Source: Toxorhynchites rutilus septentrionalis
Taxonomy: Eukaryota; Arthropoda; Insecta; Diptera; Culicidae
Assembly: GCF_029784135.1 (NCBI RefSeq)
Contig: NC_073746.1
Location: 289,284,089 to 289,348,088, forward strand
Reading direction: 5' to 3'
Length of the DNA: 64,000 nucleotides
The notes beneath the pieces were generated by a model. It did no database searches and was not told where the DNA came from. It saw only the letters and a program-made list of their open reading frames with translations. The position numbers and the translations under genes were made by a program. Below are positions 35,130 to 46,439 of this stretch, piece by piece. Within the stretch, counting starts at the first letter, position 1. Every line of letters begins with the position of its first letter.

Positions 35130-35620
35130 TTTACAAAAATTTCTGTCTTATTTCTAAATTATTATTGATTTTAACAATAATCTTAAAAAAAATAGCAAAA
35201 AAAAAATTATGATAATGATAATAATATCAAACAATGAACAAATGAATTGAATAATAATATTAATAATAAATATGTGTACCTTAATATATAAGTTGTTCCA
35301 ATAATGCGCTCTACTGCCCTAATCAGGGAGAGACAGAGGCTATGCGCTACGGAGACAACACAATAGCGCAAGAATAGCTTACGCAGCCACGTGATGATGA
35401 ATCCCGTTTGCGACAGTCACGCGATGGCGATCCCGTTATGCCGAATCAGTTCAACAGCCGCAATCCGGCTCGCTGCAAGAGCGCTGGTTCCTTTGTTCCT
35501 TCGTTCCACTTCACAAAAGGTCAGGTCGAAAGCGGACAGCAATGACCTTCACTCGTACCAATAGCACAATAGCAAAAGTGGCAACGCACAATACCGACAC
35601 TGAACTTTACTCGTCAAGAG

Positions 35621-36742
35621 TTGGATAGCGAATGGCTGGAGACTTTGATAGGATTTGGTATGGCAGTTCAGAACCTCTGCGATCACCTGCAGGCTGGTGA
35701 GCAAGAGGCTCATTTGAACAACCCCATATTGCTTTTCGAGCTAGTCGATAAGTTGCCGTCAAATCTCAAACTGGACTGGGCAATGGTTAAACGGCAACAG
35801 CCGGGAGCTAACCTTCGCACATTCGCTTCGTACATGTCGACGATAGTATCGGCAGCCACCGAGGTCACGTTGACGGTGGACACGAAAATCCCTCATCATC
35901 GGATGAAGGAGAAGAATTACTGCAATTCTCATTCTGCAGAAGCTACTACCTCAGATAGTCACCCGAAGCCGGTGGATAACAGTTTCGGCATAAAACAATG
36001 CCTGATATGCAAAGATTCACAGCACAGAGTGAAAAGTTGCGATTCTTTTAAAAAATTGACAGTTGATGAGCGCTGGAAGTTGGTGCAAAAATTATCACTT
36101 TGTCGCATTTGTTTATTTTCTCACGGAAGACGTCCGTGCAGATCCAAAGAGCGCTGTCATATTGATGGGTGTGAATATCGGCACCATCCTTTGTTACATT
36201 CTAACAAAAGGACTATGAATACGGCCACTTCGAGTAATACTGCTGTCCAGAACCATCATCGAGTAGGCCAAGGGTCACTATTCCGCATAATTCCGGTGAC
36301 ACTCTACGGACAGGGACGTTCAATTACGACGTTTGCGTTCTTAGATGACGGCTCATCAGTTACGCTTATAGAGAGTTCCCTTGCCGAAGTCCTTGGCGTG
36401 GAAGGTCGTTCCAGTAATTTGTGCTTGACTTGGACCGCCGGCGTCACTCGATGTGAGCATGATTCCAGACAAGTTTCACTGCAGATATCCGGTGGTCAAC
36501 GGCAGCGGAAGTACGTAATTGCCAAGGCGCATACCGTAAAGAAATTAGGTTTACCAAATCAATCCCTATGCTACGAGCGCCTGATTGGAGCCTACCCGTA
36601 TCTGAGAGATTTGCCGATCCAAGATTATCTGGATGCTGTTCCCAAAATTCTTATTGGTAACGACAACTCAAGGTTTCAAGGTTTTAATCTACATATATGT
36701 CAATGTACGGAGAGAGAGACGAGGCGTTACATGAATTGGTAA
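35621..36742 (+). pseudogene. BEL/Pao gag C-terminus and aspartic protease
   Basis: The open frame of 373 codons starts in mid-gag (the first methionine is not the natural start). The gag region (about residues 1-90) reads EWLETLIGFGMAVQNLCDHL and matches BEL/Pao gag. Residues about 125-195 hold cysteine-histidine motifs (CLICKDSQHRVKSC and a second cluster CRICLFSHGRRPC..C..C..H). The aspartic protease is at about residues 225-265, with the active site in FAFLDDGSSVTLIE. After ILIGNDN (about 36660) the expected linker to reverse transcriptase is shortened, and the frame is lost in a GAGAGAGAGA run at about 36708-36717. A deletion and a frameshift separate it from the pol frame, which overlaps from 36697. 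Confidence 0.85.
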
Positions 36743-38735
36743 GGCAATATTTTTCATTAGAGAGTATGGGAGTAGCAACTCAATGTACACCAGAATCAGA
36801 AGAAGATTTACGAGCAAAGCGTATTTTAAATAACACCACCAAGCGAATTGGATCCCGATTTGAAATCGGCTTATTGTGGAGGTTCGACGCGTTCGAGTTT
36901 CCCGATAGTTTCTTCATGGCAAGGAAAAGGTTAGAGTGCCTGGAGCGGCGAATGATTGTAGATCCACAGCTGGGTGAAGCTGTGAAAAAGCAGATTGAAG
37001 ACTATAAAGCTAAAGGCTACATTCAAAAGGCGTCCCAAGAAGAACTACTTGAAGCAGATCCTCATAAAATCTGGTATTTGCCTCTCGGAGTAACTATCAA
37101 TCCCAAGAAACCCGGGAAAATTCGCATCTTCTGCGATGCATCCGCCAAAGTAGATGGCGTTAGCTTAAATACCATGCTGTTAAAAGGACCTGATCTACTC
37201 GTACCGTTGAAAACTGTAATCACAGGGTTTCGAGAACGGCCAGTGGCAATATGTGCCGATGTTAAGGAAATGTTCCATCAGATGGTTATGAGAAAATGCG
37301 ATAGACAAGCGCAGCGAATACTGCTGAGGGAAGACCCTAAACAAGAACCGCAAGTTTATTTTATGAACGTAGCCACCTTTGGCTCAGCTAGCTCGCCGTG
37401 TTCAGCACAATTCGTTAAAAATTGTAATGCCAGTGAATATAGCGAACAATACCCAGATGCGTCTGATGCTATAAAACGTAAGCATTACGTTGACGACTAT
37501 CTGGATAGTTTGGACAACGAGGAAGAAACTATAAAGAGAGCGGAAGAAGTAACGTTCATCCATTCAAGAGGAGGGTTTTCAATCAGAGGTTGGATGTCCA
37601 ATTCGGAAAAAGTTATTCGGAAGTTGGGTGAATTAGAGTCCGCCGAAGTGAAGGAGTTTGCAAATGAAGTCTCTGGTGGATCGGAAAGAGTTCTTGGAGT
37701 CTTATGGAAACCCCGTGAAGATGTGTTCACGTATTCGGTAAAATTTGTAGACACTCCTGAATGGCCTACCAAGCGGGCCTTATTGAGAACCGTGATGAGT
37801 CTCTACGATCCGTTAGGATTCTTGTCTCATTTTATAATCCACGGAAAAATCATCATTCAGGATGTGTGGCGAAGTAATACAAACTGGGATGAGAAAATAC
37901 CTGAAAAATTGAAACAACGTTGGAAACAGTGGGTGGATCTTTTCTCTGCATTGGAGAAGACGAGAGTACCGCGATGCTACTTTCCGGGGCAGCCTACTTC
38001 TGAACTCTCGAACATCCAATTGCACGTATTCGTGGATGCTAGTTTAGTGGCATTTGCTTCTGTTGCGTATCTACGAGCGGAAGTAGCTGGTTTAGCACAT
38101 TGTTCACTGGTGGCCGCAAAATCAAAGGTGGCTCCACTCAAACTAACTTCAGTGCCACGATTGGAACTCCAAGCTGCGGTTCTCGGTGCTCGATTGGTGG
38201 AAGAAATATGCGCGACGCACTCTCTACCAATTGCAAAAAGGTTTGTTTGGACAGATTCCAAAACAGTGATGGGATGGATAAGTTCTGATCAACGTAAATA
38301 TCGCCAGTACGTAGGTTTCCGGATAGGAGAGATTCTCGAGAAGACAAATCCCAGAGAGTGGAACTGGATTCCATCCGATTTAAACGTCGCTGATGACGCT
38401 ACAAAATGGAAAGGTGAACTAAGTTTGGAGCCGGTTTGGATTTTTTATACACGAGGGCCGAGCTTTGGCCTTCATCGGGAGAAGCAAATTTTGAGACCGA
38501 CGAAGAGCAATGTACAAAATGGGTTATGGAGCATCATGTCTCAGATTCAAGAATCGATTGGAAACGATTTTCGCAGTGGCGAATATTAATCCGTACTGTC
38601 GGATACGTGATCCGGTTTGCTGGTAACGTGAATGCGAAGGTTCATAAGGCCACTACAACTCAGGGCCCATTAGAGCAGCAAGAATTGGCATTAGCGGAGG
38701 CATGGGTTTTCCGAACAATTCAGAAGGAGTTTTAG
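36697..38735 (+). pseudogene. BEL/Pao reverse transcriptase and RNase H
   Basis: The 630-codon frame (36697-38589) contains the BEL reverse transcriptase: IRIFCDASAKVDGVSLN, the first acidic motif in AICADVKEMFHQMVM, and the catalytic YVDDYLDS at about 37488. RNase H follows (FVDASLVAFASVAYL, LELQAAVLGARL, WTDSKTVMGWI, DLNVADDATKW). A frameshift at about 38430-38440 ends the useful part. The following sequence continues in another frame (38436-38735) towards integrase and stops at 38733-38735. Catalytic residues are present, so the inactivation is by frame breaks rather than active-site loss. Confidence 0.88.
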
Positions 38736-40143
38736 CCACAAGAAATATCTGCACTTCAAGAAAAAACGAGAGAAACGAAACCGAGTTCAGATCGCAATAG
38801 CAAATTGTTAAAATTATGTCCATTTCTGGATGCCAATGGCGTTATGCGTATGGAAAGCCGGATCAGTCAAGCAGCGTTTGCGTCCTATGATACCAGGAAC
38901 CCTATAATCCTCCCACGTGGACACTATGTCACGGATCTCGTAGTCATGTGGTATCACTGGAAGTTCCTGCATGAGAATAAAGAAACGGTGGTCAATGAGA
39001 TGAGACAACGCTTTCACGTATCAAATCTTCGAATAGTTGTACGACAAGTAGCTAAAGAATGCCCCTGGTGCAAGATCGTCAAATCCGTTCCGAAGGTGCC
39101 GAGAATGAGTCCTCTCCCAGCTGCGAGATTGGGAGCATTTCAGCGTCCATTTTCATTTGTGGGCGTGGATTACTTTGGCCCCATCACCATCAGAGTTTTG
39201 CGGAGTAATGTTAAACGTTGGGTGGCATTATTCACTTGTTTGTCCATTCGTGCTGTTCACCTAGAGGTCGTACACTCTTTGTCCACGGAATCATGCAAGA
39301 TGGCAGTTCGACGTTTCGTGGCTCGGCGTGGATCACCGTCCGAGATATACAGTGACAACGCAACAAATTTCTTGGGCGCTAGCAACGATCTCAAAAGTGA
39401 GAGCAAAGGGATCAATTTACAGTTGGCTGATACATTCACAAACGCTAATACGAAGTGGTTGTTTATCCCTCCATCATCGCCCCATATGGGTGGAGCATGG
39501 GAGCGAATGGTACGCTCCATCAAAGTAGCTTTCTACGCCATTTCTACTACGAAGCTTCCTACGGAGGAAATGTTTGCCACGGTATTGGCTGAAGCGGAAG
39601 GAATCGTCAATTCAAGGCCCTTGACCTTCATTCCACTTGACGAAGACAATCAAGAAGCTTTAACACCAAATCATTTTTTGCTCATGAGTTCCAATGGGGT
39701 TGCAGCCGTCTAGAACGATCCAACACACGGAAGCTGTATGCCGTAGCGATTGGGATTTCTGTAGGAGAATGATTGATTTGTTTTGGCGAAGATGGATAAT
39801 TGAATATCTGCCTACGATAACTCGGAGAACCAAATGGTTTGGAGAAGTGAGACCGATGAAAGAAGGGGATGTTGTAATCATAGTCGATGATAAGAAACGC
39901 AATGGCTGGGTTCGAGGACGAGTTTTGGGCGTACGTGCCGGTCCAGATGGTCGAGTGCGTAAGGCATGGGTACAGACTACTGCAGGAGTTCTTCTGAGGC
40001 CAGTAGCAAAGCTGGCTGTATTAGATCTGAGTCCTAGTAAAACTGGTCTGGTGAGAGCTGACCAGTGTTACGGTCCGGGGAATGTTACGGCGTTTGAGGA
40101 AGAATCAGCAAGTCCCCTAGTTCCCACAGTTGATTGTGTGTGA
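38736..40143 (+). pseudogene. BEL/Pao integrase with DUF5641-type tail
   Basis: Continues in the same frame after the stop at 38733-38735. The zinc-binding part includes H..H (WYHWKFLHENKETV) and CPWCKIV. The catalytic core shows VGVDYFGPI, IYSDNATNFLG and GGAWERMVRSIK, giving the D,D,E triad. After a frameshift at about 39690-39713 the frame 39694-40143 holds the chromodomain-like tail typical of BEL elements (GDVVIIVDDKKRNGWVRGRV, RPVAKLAVLDL). Integrase would insert the DNA copy into the genome, but this one is split. Confidence 0.85.
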
Positions 40144-40339
40144 GTCGTCCAAAAATGACAAGGTAGAAATGACAGATGGTAGAAAAACGATAGTCGAAGA
40201 AAAAGAAAGTAGATTGAATTGAATAAAGAAAGTAAATTTAAGGCATACGATAATAAAAGAATAATTGTTGAACTAAAGAAGATAAGGCAACCAAATGTAA
40301 GTAGGAAATGAAATGAAATATTTACGTTTGAACTTATCG

Positions 40340-41445
40340 AAATAAATAGCTTTTAGCAGTTTCCATAAAAACGCTGGTTTTTTCTGCTCAAAGGAGAGCT
40401 TTGATAACTTCTCGTTCAACAATGGTAGTAGAATTTCGGATAGATTGTGGTATGTTTGCCTGTTTCCCGTATATTAATTCGAAGGGTGTATATTGATGAA
40501 CGGAATGTGGAGTTGTGTTAAATTGAATACGTAGTAAGGAAGCCATGTATCCCAGTCATCGTGTTGTTCGTTTATAAATTGACGTAGATATTCGTTTAGG
40601 CAGCGATGGTTTCTTTCTAAACTGCCAATAGTTTCTGGATGGTAAGCAGTAGAGAATTTCTGCTCCACAGATAAAAATTTGCAAATTTGTTGGAATATTT
40701 CATTCTTGTACTCGGTTCCCAAATCAGATTTAATTGATATAGGACAACCGTGTACAAGGATGCAATTTTCGACAAACGCCTTTGCTAAAGATTTTGCTTG
40801 TTTATCTCTTATAGGTACAGCTATAATAAATTTACTTAAATCGCATTGGGCTGTCAATGCATAACGATTTCCACTAATGGATTTCGTAAATGGTCCAATC
40901 GTATCTATGGACACGACATCAAAATCTTTCATTGGTGCTGTAGTTTCAATAAATATTTCCTTAGCTTTCAGTGTATGTTTATTTTGCTTGCATTTCGTGC
41001 AGTTTTTCACATAATTATTAATAGCTGATTTCATATTGACCCAATAATATGAGCTCCTTAACTTTTTCAACAGCCTTGATGTACCAACATGTCCGCCCGA
41101 AGGGGTATCGTGGTTTTCCGAAATTATTTTATTAATCTCATTTTTGCATTTAATAATCTGTGCCGGTTTGTAAATTATTATTTCGACGTATTGCAATATG
41201 TTATTACAAGTCATTTTGAACAGCTGTTTATCTACCAGCGAAAATATTGAATCATCATTTGCAATTGCTAGCTTCCTAATTTCAAGTTTGGCCGCCAATT
41301 CATTTATTGTCAATATATATTTTTTTAAATCGAACTGTTTTAATACATAAGGAAAATGCGCTAGGGCAAGATTCTTTTTCACATTTTTCCTTAACATTTT
41401 TATATTAATATCATTATTTCTTATCAAAAACATCAATTTTGGCAT
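40340..41445 (-). pseudogene. Ty3/gypsy integrase
   Basis: A 323-codon frame (40474-41445) followed by a shifted remnant down to about 40340. The N-terminal HHCC zinc finger reads H..HVGTSRLLKKL..C..C (VKNCTKCKQNK). The catalytic core has DVVSIDTIGPF, IKSDLGTEYKN and HPETIGSLERNH, so D, D and E are all present. At about 40490 the frame shifts. The other frame continues with a TPFELIYG motif typical of the end of the core, then a stop. Upstream of 41445, sequence in shifted frames links it to RNase H. Confidence 0.85.
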
Positions 41446-41479
41446 GCTAAATGCATCTATATTATTAATAGAATCATAA

Positions 41480-43165
41480 GCTACGAGGTGTTCAATATTG
41501 TTAGTAGTCTGAATTCAACTCGGATTTTGTTGCTGTGTTTTGGTCATAGATCTGGTTTGTACTGGCAATACTTGTAGATTTTTGAGTTCCTCGGATTCAA
41601 TGCTGATACGTGATAAGGCGTCGGGACCGACATTTTCTTTTCCTTTCACGTATTTAACATCGAAAATGAATTCCTCTAAATCTATCCTCATTCTTGTCAG
41701 TTTTGATCATCGAAAATAAGTACACCAATGGACGATGACCTGTTCTAACGATAAATCGTCTGCCGTATAAATACGGTCGAAGTGAGTTATAGCCCAGTGA
41801 ATCGCTGTAAGTTCTTGTTCGATTGTGGACTTATGTCGCTCTCCTTTAGTAAAAGTTCTACTTGCGTAAGCAATCGGTAGATCGATGTTGCCATATGGTT
41901 GTGATAGAACTGCACCACATGCATTTTTCGACGCGTCTGTACATAGTACGAAATTTTTGGTAAAATCCGGGAACTTGAGTATTTGCGGAGAAATCAATTT
42001 GTTTTTTAATTCATTGAAAGCGTTTTTGCAATCCTCACTCCAAACAAACTTAGCATTTTTCTTTAGTAATACATTTAAAGGTGATGCTATTTCCGAAAAA
42101 TAGGGGATGAATCTCCGATAGTAGTTGCAAAAGGCTACGAACCTTCTGACATCATCTGAATTCATAGGTTTGGGATAGTTTACTATGACATCATGTTTAG
42201 ACTAGTCAGGTAATATACCATGTTGAGATAATAGGTAACATATGTACAGAAGAAATGACACTTTTCTGGATTTAGTTTGAGGTTAAAATGTTGAAGTTTC
42301 CTGAAAACGCATTCTAATTTTTTCAAATGATGACCCTTTGAACAACCGATAACAATAATGTCGTCGATGTACAGGAAAGCACACTCAGGTAGTAAACCAC
42401 TGAGTGCATTGGTCATCATTCGTTGAAAGCTGTTGGGAGAAATGTTCAACCTGAACGGCAATCTATTGGATTCGTAGTGACCTGTCGTTGTTGAAAAAGC
42501 GGTGTACTTTTTTTATCTTTGTTCGATTTCAATCTGATGAAAACCAGACATCAGATCTAAAGTTGAAAAGTACTTGGCTCTACCCAACTGGTCTAATATG
42601 TCTTCAATCCGGGGTAAAGGAAATTTATCAGCAGCTGTTCTTTTATTAAGCTGCCTAAAATCTACAACAAGTCGCCATTTTGTATCTTCATTGGTCGATT
42701 TCTTTGGAACCATAAAATTGGAGAACTGTATGGTGAAATCGATGGTTGAATTATTTTATCATTTAACATTGTATCTATTTGACTATTTATTTTTTTTCTG
42801 TGGGTTTCAGGAATTCTATAGTTTTTAATATAGACTGGATTTTTATCATTTAAATTTATGGACTGTTTATAAAAATTATTACACGTAAGTGTATCTTCTT
42901 TTAAAGCAAATACATCGTTATATCTCAAGTATAGTTCAGTTAAATTTTGTCTGTGAGTACTTGGTATGTGGTCGGTTTTTAGTTCTGGTAATAATTTCAT
43001 ATTTCGATTCTCATCGTTCAACTTATCAAACGAATAAATGTCATATTTTTTCAATGGTATCAATTTTTTTGAAAAGTTTTTGTTTACTTTTACAAAATAA
43101 TAATTTGTGTTCATGATTTTTACCAATTTGTTGTAATTATTTATCAAAGCATTCGAACAAAACAA
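41480..43165 (-). pseudogene. Ty3/gypsy reverse transcriptase and RNase H
   Basis: Reverse transcriptase is spread over several frames: KNYRIPETHRKKINSQIDTM at about 42790-42840, WRLVVDFRQLNKRTAADKFP with FSTLDLMSGFHQIEI (42513-42713), and the catalytic FLYIDDIIVIG (about 42355-42385, within 42183-42461). The thumb and connection follow at about 42050-42165 (RRFIPYFSEIASPLNVLLKK), then the RNase H start FVLCTDASKNACGAVLSQ (about 41900-41950). The end of RNase H is frameshifted near 41710. At least four frame breaks make it dead. Confidence 0.85.
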
Positions 43166-43207
43166 ACCTGGGCTAATTTCATTCGCTATCAGAACCTGAT
43201 CTTCAAA

Positions 43208-43411
43208 TTATTCTACGGTATAAATTTGTTTCAGTACCTCCCAACGTGGCGGAAGAATAAATTCTCCATTTAAATTGTCCTCAATAGGAATTTCGATTCC
43301 TACAGAATTAAAATTTCCAGATAATATCCATGTGTCATAATTTATGGTACAGCGAAATTTTGTCAAAAAATCTCGGCCTAAACTACCATCAGTTGGTATT
43401 GGAAAAGCCAA
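43208..43411 (-). pseudogene. Ty3/gypsy protease C-terminus
   Basis: The minus frame contains ILGRDFL-like DGSLGRDFLTKFRCTINYD, the conserved C-terminal motif of gypsy aspartic proteases that precedes reverse transcriptase. The active-site DSG part should lie upstream (about 43440-43640) but I cannot trace it in one frame. Its position between the gag relic and reverse transcriptase fits. Confidence 0.65.
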
Positions 43412-43689
43412 CCAACTGAAATGTGTGCTCGATTGTTATATTGTCTGGAAGAAGTATCTTTGTTAAAGTTGATCCTAAAGTTTGTACTGGTAGGTTATTT
43501 TTTCCTGTTATTGTATATTTTTCATTTGTGTTTATAAATGGCGATTGATAAATACGGGTAATTTAAAAAATCGACAATTCAGCTCCAGAATATACTAATA
43601 ATGTACATGTAGTATTTGAAAATGCTAGACAAATAAAGATGAAATTTGAACAATTCGTGTTGATTTGGTAACACGTCTTATTCATCGTC

Positions 43690-44385
43690 TGAAATTCATT
43701 GGATGTTGGTGTACATTTTGTTACTGGTTTGGTTGCATTTGCGAAGTTTGTTGCGTGGTTTGATTTGATATTCTTTCGTTGCTTTCGTGGTATCCCCCAA
43801 CTAGTATTTGCTGGGGGACTTGACAGTTTTCCGTTTGTGAATAATACACATGATATCCCTGTCCAATCCTACTTTGGTTGAAGTGATTGTAATTATTTCT
43901 TCTATTATTATTATATTTGCCTCGAGTATCACCTCGATAGTTGAATTTGCCTCTATAGTTGTTCCTCATATTATTATTCTGGTAGTAGCTAGTTACTCGT
44001 AGAGGGAGTATAATCATAGTTTATTTGATGATCTCGACGAAAACTATTATTTTGATAATTATCGCTGTGTGCTTCACGTCCTCTTGCTCTAAAATTTGAA
44101 TTTCTGACGTTGAATATTTGAGCAATGTCTTGTATAGTCTGAAGATTCGGTGATAGAGCATATCGTGCTTTACCATTCAGTCTGGTCTTTATGAATTTTA
44201 CTGCTATGGCAGTTTGTGCTTGCGGTATCAACTCTGCTAATAATTCTATCGAGTCAATAAATGCATCTAATCCGCTAGCTTTGAACCAGAGCAGTTGCCA
44301 TTTTCATATCAAATGGTGCATCTGCTTGATGATTTGGATTTACCATGGTTTCCTCGTTTATATCTTTCTAGTTATTTTCCTTTAA
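43690..44385 (-). pseudogene. Ty3/gypsy gag relic
   Basis: Two minus-strand frames (43721-44017 and 43989-44231). The first is rich in Asn, Arg, Tyr and Gly (NNNMRNNYRGKFNYRGDT), as in gag nucleocapsid tails. The second reads AVKFIKTRLNGKARYALS, which matches the capsid C-terminal region of gypsy gag proteins. A further upstream piece reaches about 44340. Most of capsid is not recognisable. Confidence 0.6.
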
Positions 44386-45363
44386 TTTTTTATGTATTAT
44401 TTCTTTTATTTCGTGGCTAGTCTCTCTAGAAACCTTGATCAAAACTTTCAATTTTTGTTCCGAAATTTTTGATTCATGTATAATAAGCTATTCTTCGATC
44501 TCAGTATATAATTCTTTCGTGTATTGCAATTTATCTTGTAAAGTTTCGGTTGTTATTTTCTTATATATTGATTTTTTTTAAATTGCTCAATATTTTGAGT
44601 ACAATTTCCAAATTTACCTCAATAAACTGTATCATTAGGTATACTTTTTACGTACAATAGAGGGAAGAAAAATTAATATTTGAATATAATGATAATTATA
44701 TAAAAAAATATAATAACATTTAATGAACATAATAAAAATAATTTAATAAAAAATGTTAACTACATTAATTCTATATTCTACATATATAGACTAGCGTCAT
44801 TTTAGTTATTAAATTTTAATTTTGTTTAGTAAAAATTATACCTTTTTGTTAGCTAAATACTGGCTGGACACTAAATCATGCTGAATCGGGTTAAATAATT
44901 CCATTGTTCATTTTCACTTTGTTTTTAAGTTCATCATATGTACATATACACACAATTTTTCGCAGAATTTTCCTTGCGATACTTTACGCCATAATATACG
45001 TTAGCATGACACACAAATTTTAATCGAACGAAAACAGTTTAAACAAAATGCACTCGCCACACTCAAGATTCGACCGTTCCAAATATCGCGAAAAATCGGC
45101 GTTTTCACACGAGTATTGAATATTTTTCGGACACATTTACTGTTCACAGTTTTTTCAGATACATATTTTTCAGCATTCTTGTGATTTTGCCTTGATCACG
45201 CGCGATGTAATTGCAAATGTATCACTTGCTATATTGCGTTACAACACTAGCAATGTCTAGCTTCGTTTCAATTGCACTGCGAGCGAGCAACATATAAATT
45301 GTTCGTTATTTTATAAAACTGTTTATTGCTACACTTTTTCACTGTTTAATTTTAGCACTCTAA
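44386..45363. other. gypsy leader / eroded gag stretch
   Basis: Very AT-rich. It lies between the primer-binding site and the recognisable gag piece and should hold the leader and N-terminal gag, but I can trace no open frame. Confidence 0.4.
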
Positions 45364-45377
45364 CGTCATGGTCGCCA
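45364..45377 (-). other. retrotransposon primer-binding site (tRNA-Arg type)
   Basis: The minus strand reads TGGCGACCATGACG immediately after the CA end of the LTR. TGGCGACC is the start of the tRNA-Arg primer-binding site used by several insect gypsy elements such as 412 and mdg1. Position directly next to the LTR supports it. Confidence 0.6.
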
Positions 45378-45640
45378 TGAATTAGTATCGTGGCCAATTC
45401 GCAGGTTCCTTTTTAAAATAAATAATCACTACAAGAGCTCGTTTTAATAACGTCTTTATTCGAAGAAAATGTATACAGGAATGAATGAAATGCTTAACTC
45501 AGTGATCGAATCTTATTCTATCGTTATGTACAGCAATAGCGTGAAAGAGATAGGAGTAGTTATGCTGTGCGCTGTGTCTTCCAGGATATATTAGCCTGTG
45601 AATATGGGAATGAGAGAGAAAGCAAATGTTGAGCGCGTCC
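45378..45640 (-). repeat. 5' LTR of the gypsy element (partial)
   Basis: The LTR edge is set by the primer-binding site: plus strand TGAATTAG at 45378, that is a CA end on the element strand. A polyadenylation signal (AATAAA on the minus strand at 45455-45460) lies inside, as expected for R. The outer part is interrupted at 45641 by the poly-A tail of a jockey-like LINE, so the true outer edge is not visible here. Confidence 0.55.
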
Positions 45641-46437
45641 TTTTTTTTTTACAACTTAAATGCATTTTTATTCAGATGTTTTGCTATTTGAATACATATT
45701 TTACAGTTCAAGTGACACAGTCTGGGCTTTACATCTTTGGTTCGGCTTTTGGATTTAAAATCATACTGTTGAGCAAAAGTTCCTTATTCTAAATTTGACA
45801 GTTGTTCACCATTTTAATGGTATTGTTTGAAATTAAATTTGAAAGAGACTACTTATAAACTACTAACTAACTAACTAATCCACTATATACAAATTTTTTA
45901 TCAGGTCAAATTCAGAGGATCTAGATTTCTCAACAAATTTAGCTTTTGTTTCATACATAATTGCATCTAGTTTTTGGATATAAGCCTCTAGGCGTAGATC
46001 CGAGATCCTTGTGTCAAAAGGACGATCAAGAATCATCCTCAATGCACGATTTTGCGCCAATTGGAGTTTGTTCCTGTGAGTCTGAGCACATGACCCCCAC
46101 ACCACAATTGCATAAAGGATGGCAGGAGCTATGATTTGATTGTAGACGGCCAGTTTGTTCACCTTTGAGAGACGGGATCGTCGACAGATCAGAGGGTACA
46201 GAGATCGAACCAAAGCGGAACACCTATTCAAATTCTTCTCCACGTAGTGTAAAGGCTGTACAGCAAAGGGCCCAGCAGACTTCCCTGCGGGACCCCTGCC
46301 TGGATGGAAAATGTGTTTGACAAACAGCCATTCAACGATACCCTGAACGACCTTTGCTGAAGGTAACACCGGATGATTTTCACGAGATAAATTGGAATGT
46401 TAAAGGAACAGAGCTTATATACAAGCAAGTACTAGAT
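45641..46437 (-). mobile_element. jockey-like LINE, 5'-truncated, internally deleted
   Basis: A minus-strand LINE ending in a poly-A tail (T run 45641-45650). The coding part covers the end of reverse transcriptase: [13 protein letters not shown] [17 protein letters not shown], then [18 protein letters not shown] (46228-46428). It jumps at about 46245 to [20 protein letters not shown] and on to NKLAVYNQIIAPAILYAIVV and the C-terminus (45875-46250). The catalytic YADD region is deleted at the jump. The protein piece matches jockey/Juan-type elements. Dead on arrival through 5' truncation, then further damaged. Confidence 0.8.
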
Positions 46438-46439
46438 AC

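Larger units (their letters stand above)
29530..35602 (-). mobile_element. nearly full-length I-clade LINE (MosquI-like)
   Basis: About 6.07 kb on the minus strand: a 5' untranslated region of about 470 bases (35602 to 35130), ORF1 with zinc knuckles, ORF2 with endonuclease, reverse transcriptase and RNase H, and a 3' region ending in an A-rich tail (T run on the plus strand at about 29530-29538). An RNase H domain and CCHC knuckles together define the I clade; MosquI is the described Aedes member. Flanking sequence offers an imperfect duplication (CAACACTG at 29521-29528, CGACACTG at 35595-35602). Visible lesions are few: one frameshift and one stop in each ORF. Confidence 0.85.
35603..40143 (+). 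mobile_element. BEL/Pao LTR retrotransposon, truncated, no LTRs
   Basis: Plus-strand gag-pol of a BEL/Pao element, starting abruptly inside gag at the 5' end of the I-clade LINE. Protein order is gag zinc finger, protease, reverse transcriptase, RNase H, integrase, as in this superfamily. No long direct repeat flanks it. The 5' LTR and N-terminal gag are missing, and the roughly 230 bases after 40143 run into a minus-strand gypsy element without a recognisable LTR. It is a dead fragment bounded by other elements on both sides. Confidence 0.85.
40330..45640 (-). mobile_element. degraded Ty3/gypsy LTR retrotransposon
   Basis: A minus-strand element placed tail-to-tail with the BEL element. From right to left: an LTR (from 45378), a primer-binding site (45364-45377), a gag relic, protease, reverse transcriptase, RNase H and integrase. 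The left-hand (3') LTR is not found: the sequence between about 40200 and 40380 does not match the LTR on the right. Protein order (RNase H before integrase) is that of Ty3/gypsy. The integrase motifs resemble the mdg3/Blastopia group, which is my recollection rather than a computed placement. Confidence 0.8.

Noticed and set aside
37497..38374. Minus-strand frames across the BEL element
   Set aside because: Antisense shadows of the BEL reverse transcriptase and RNase H.
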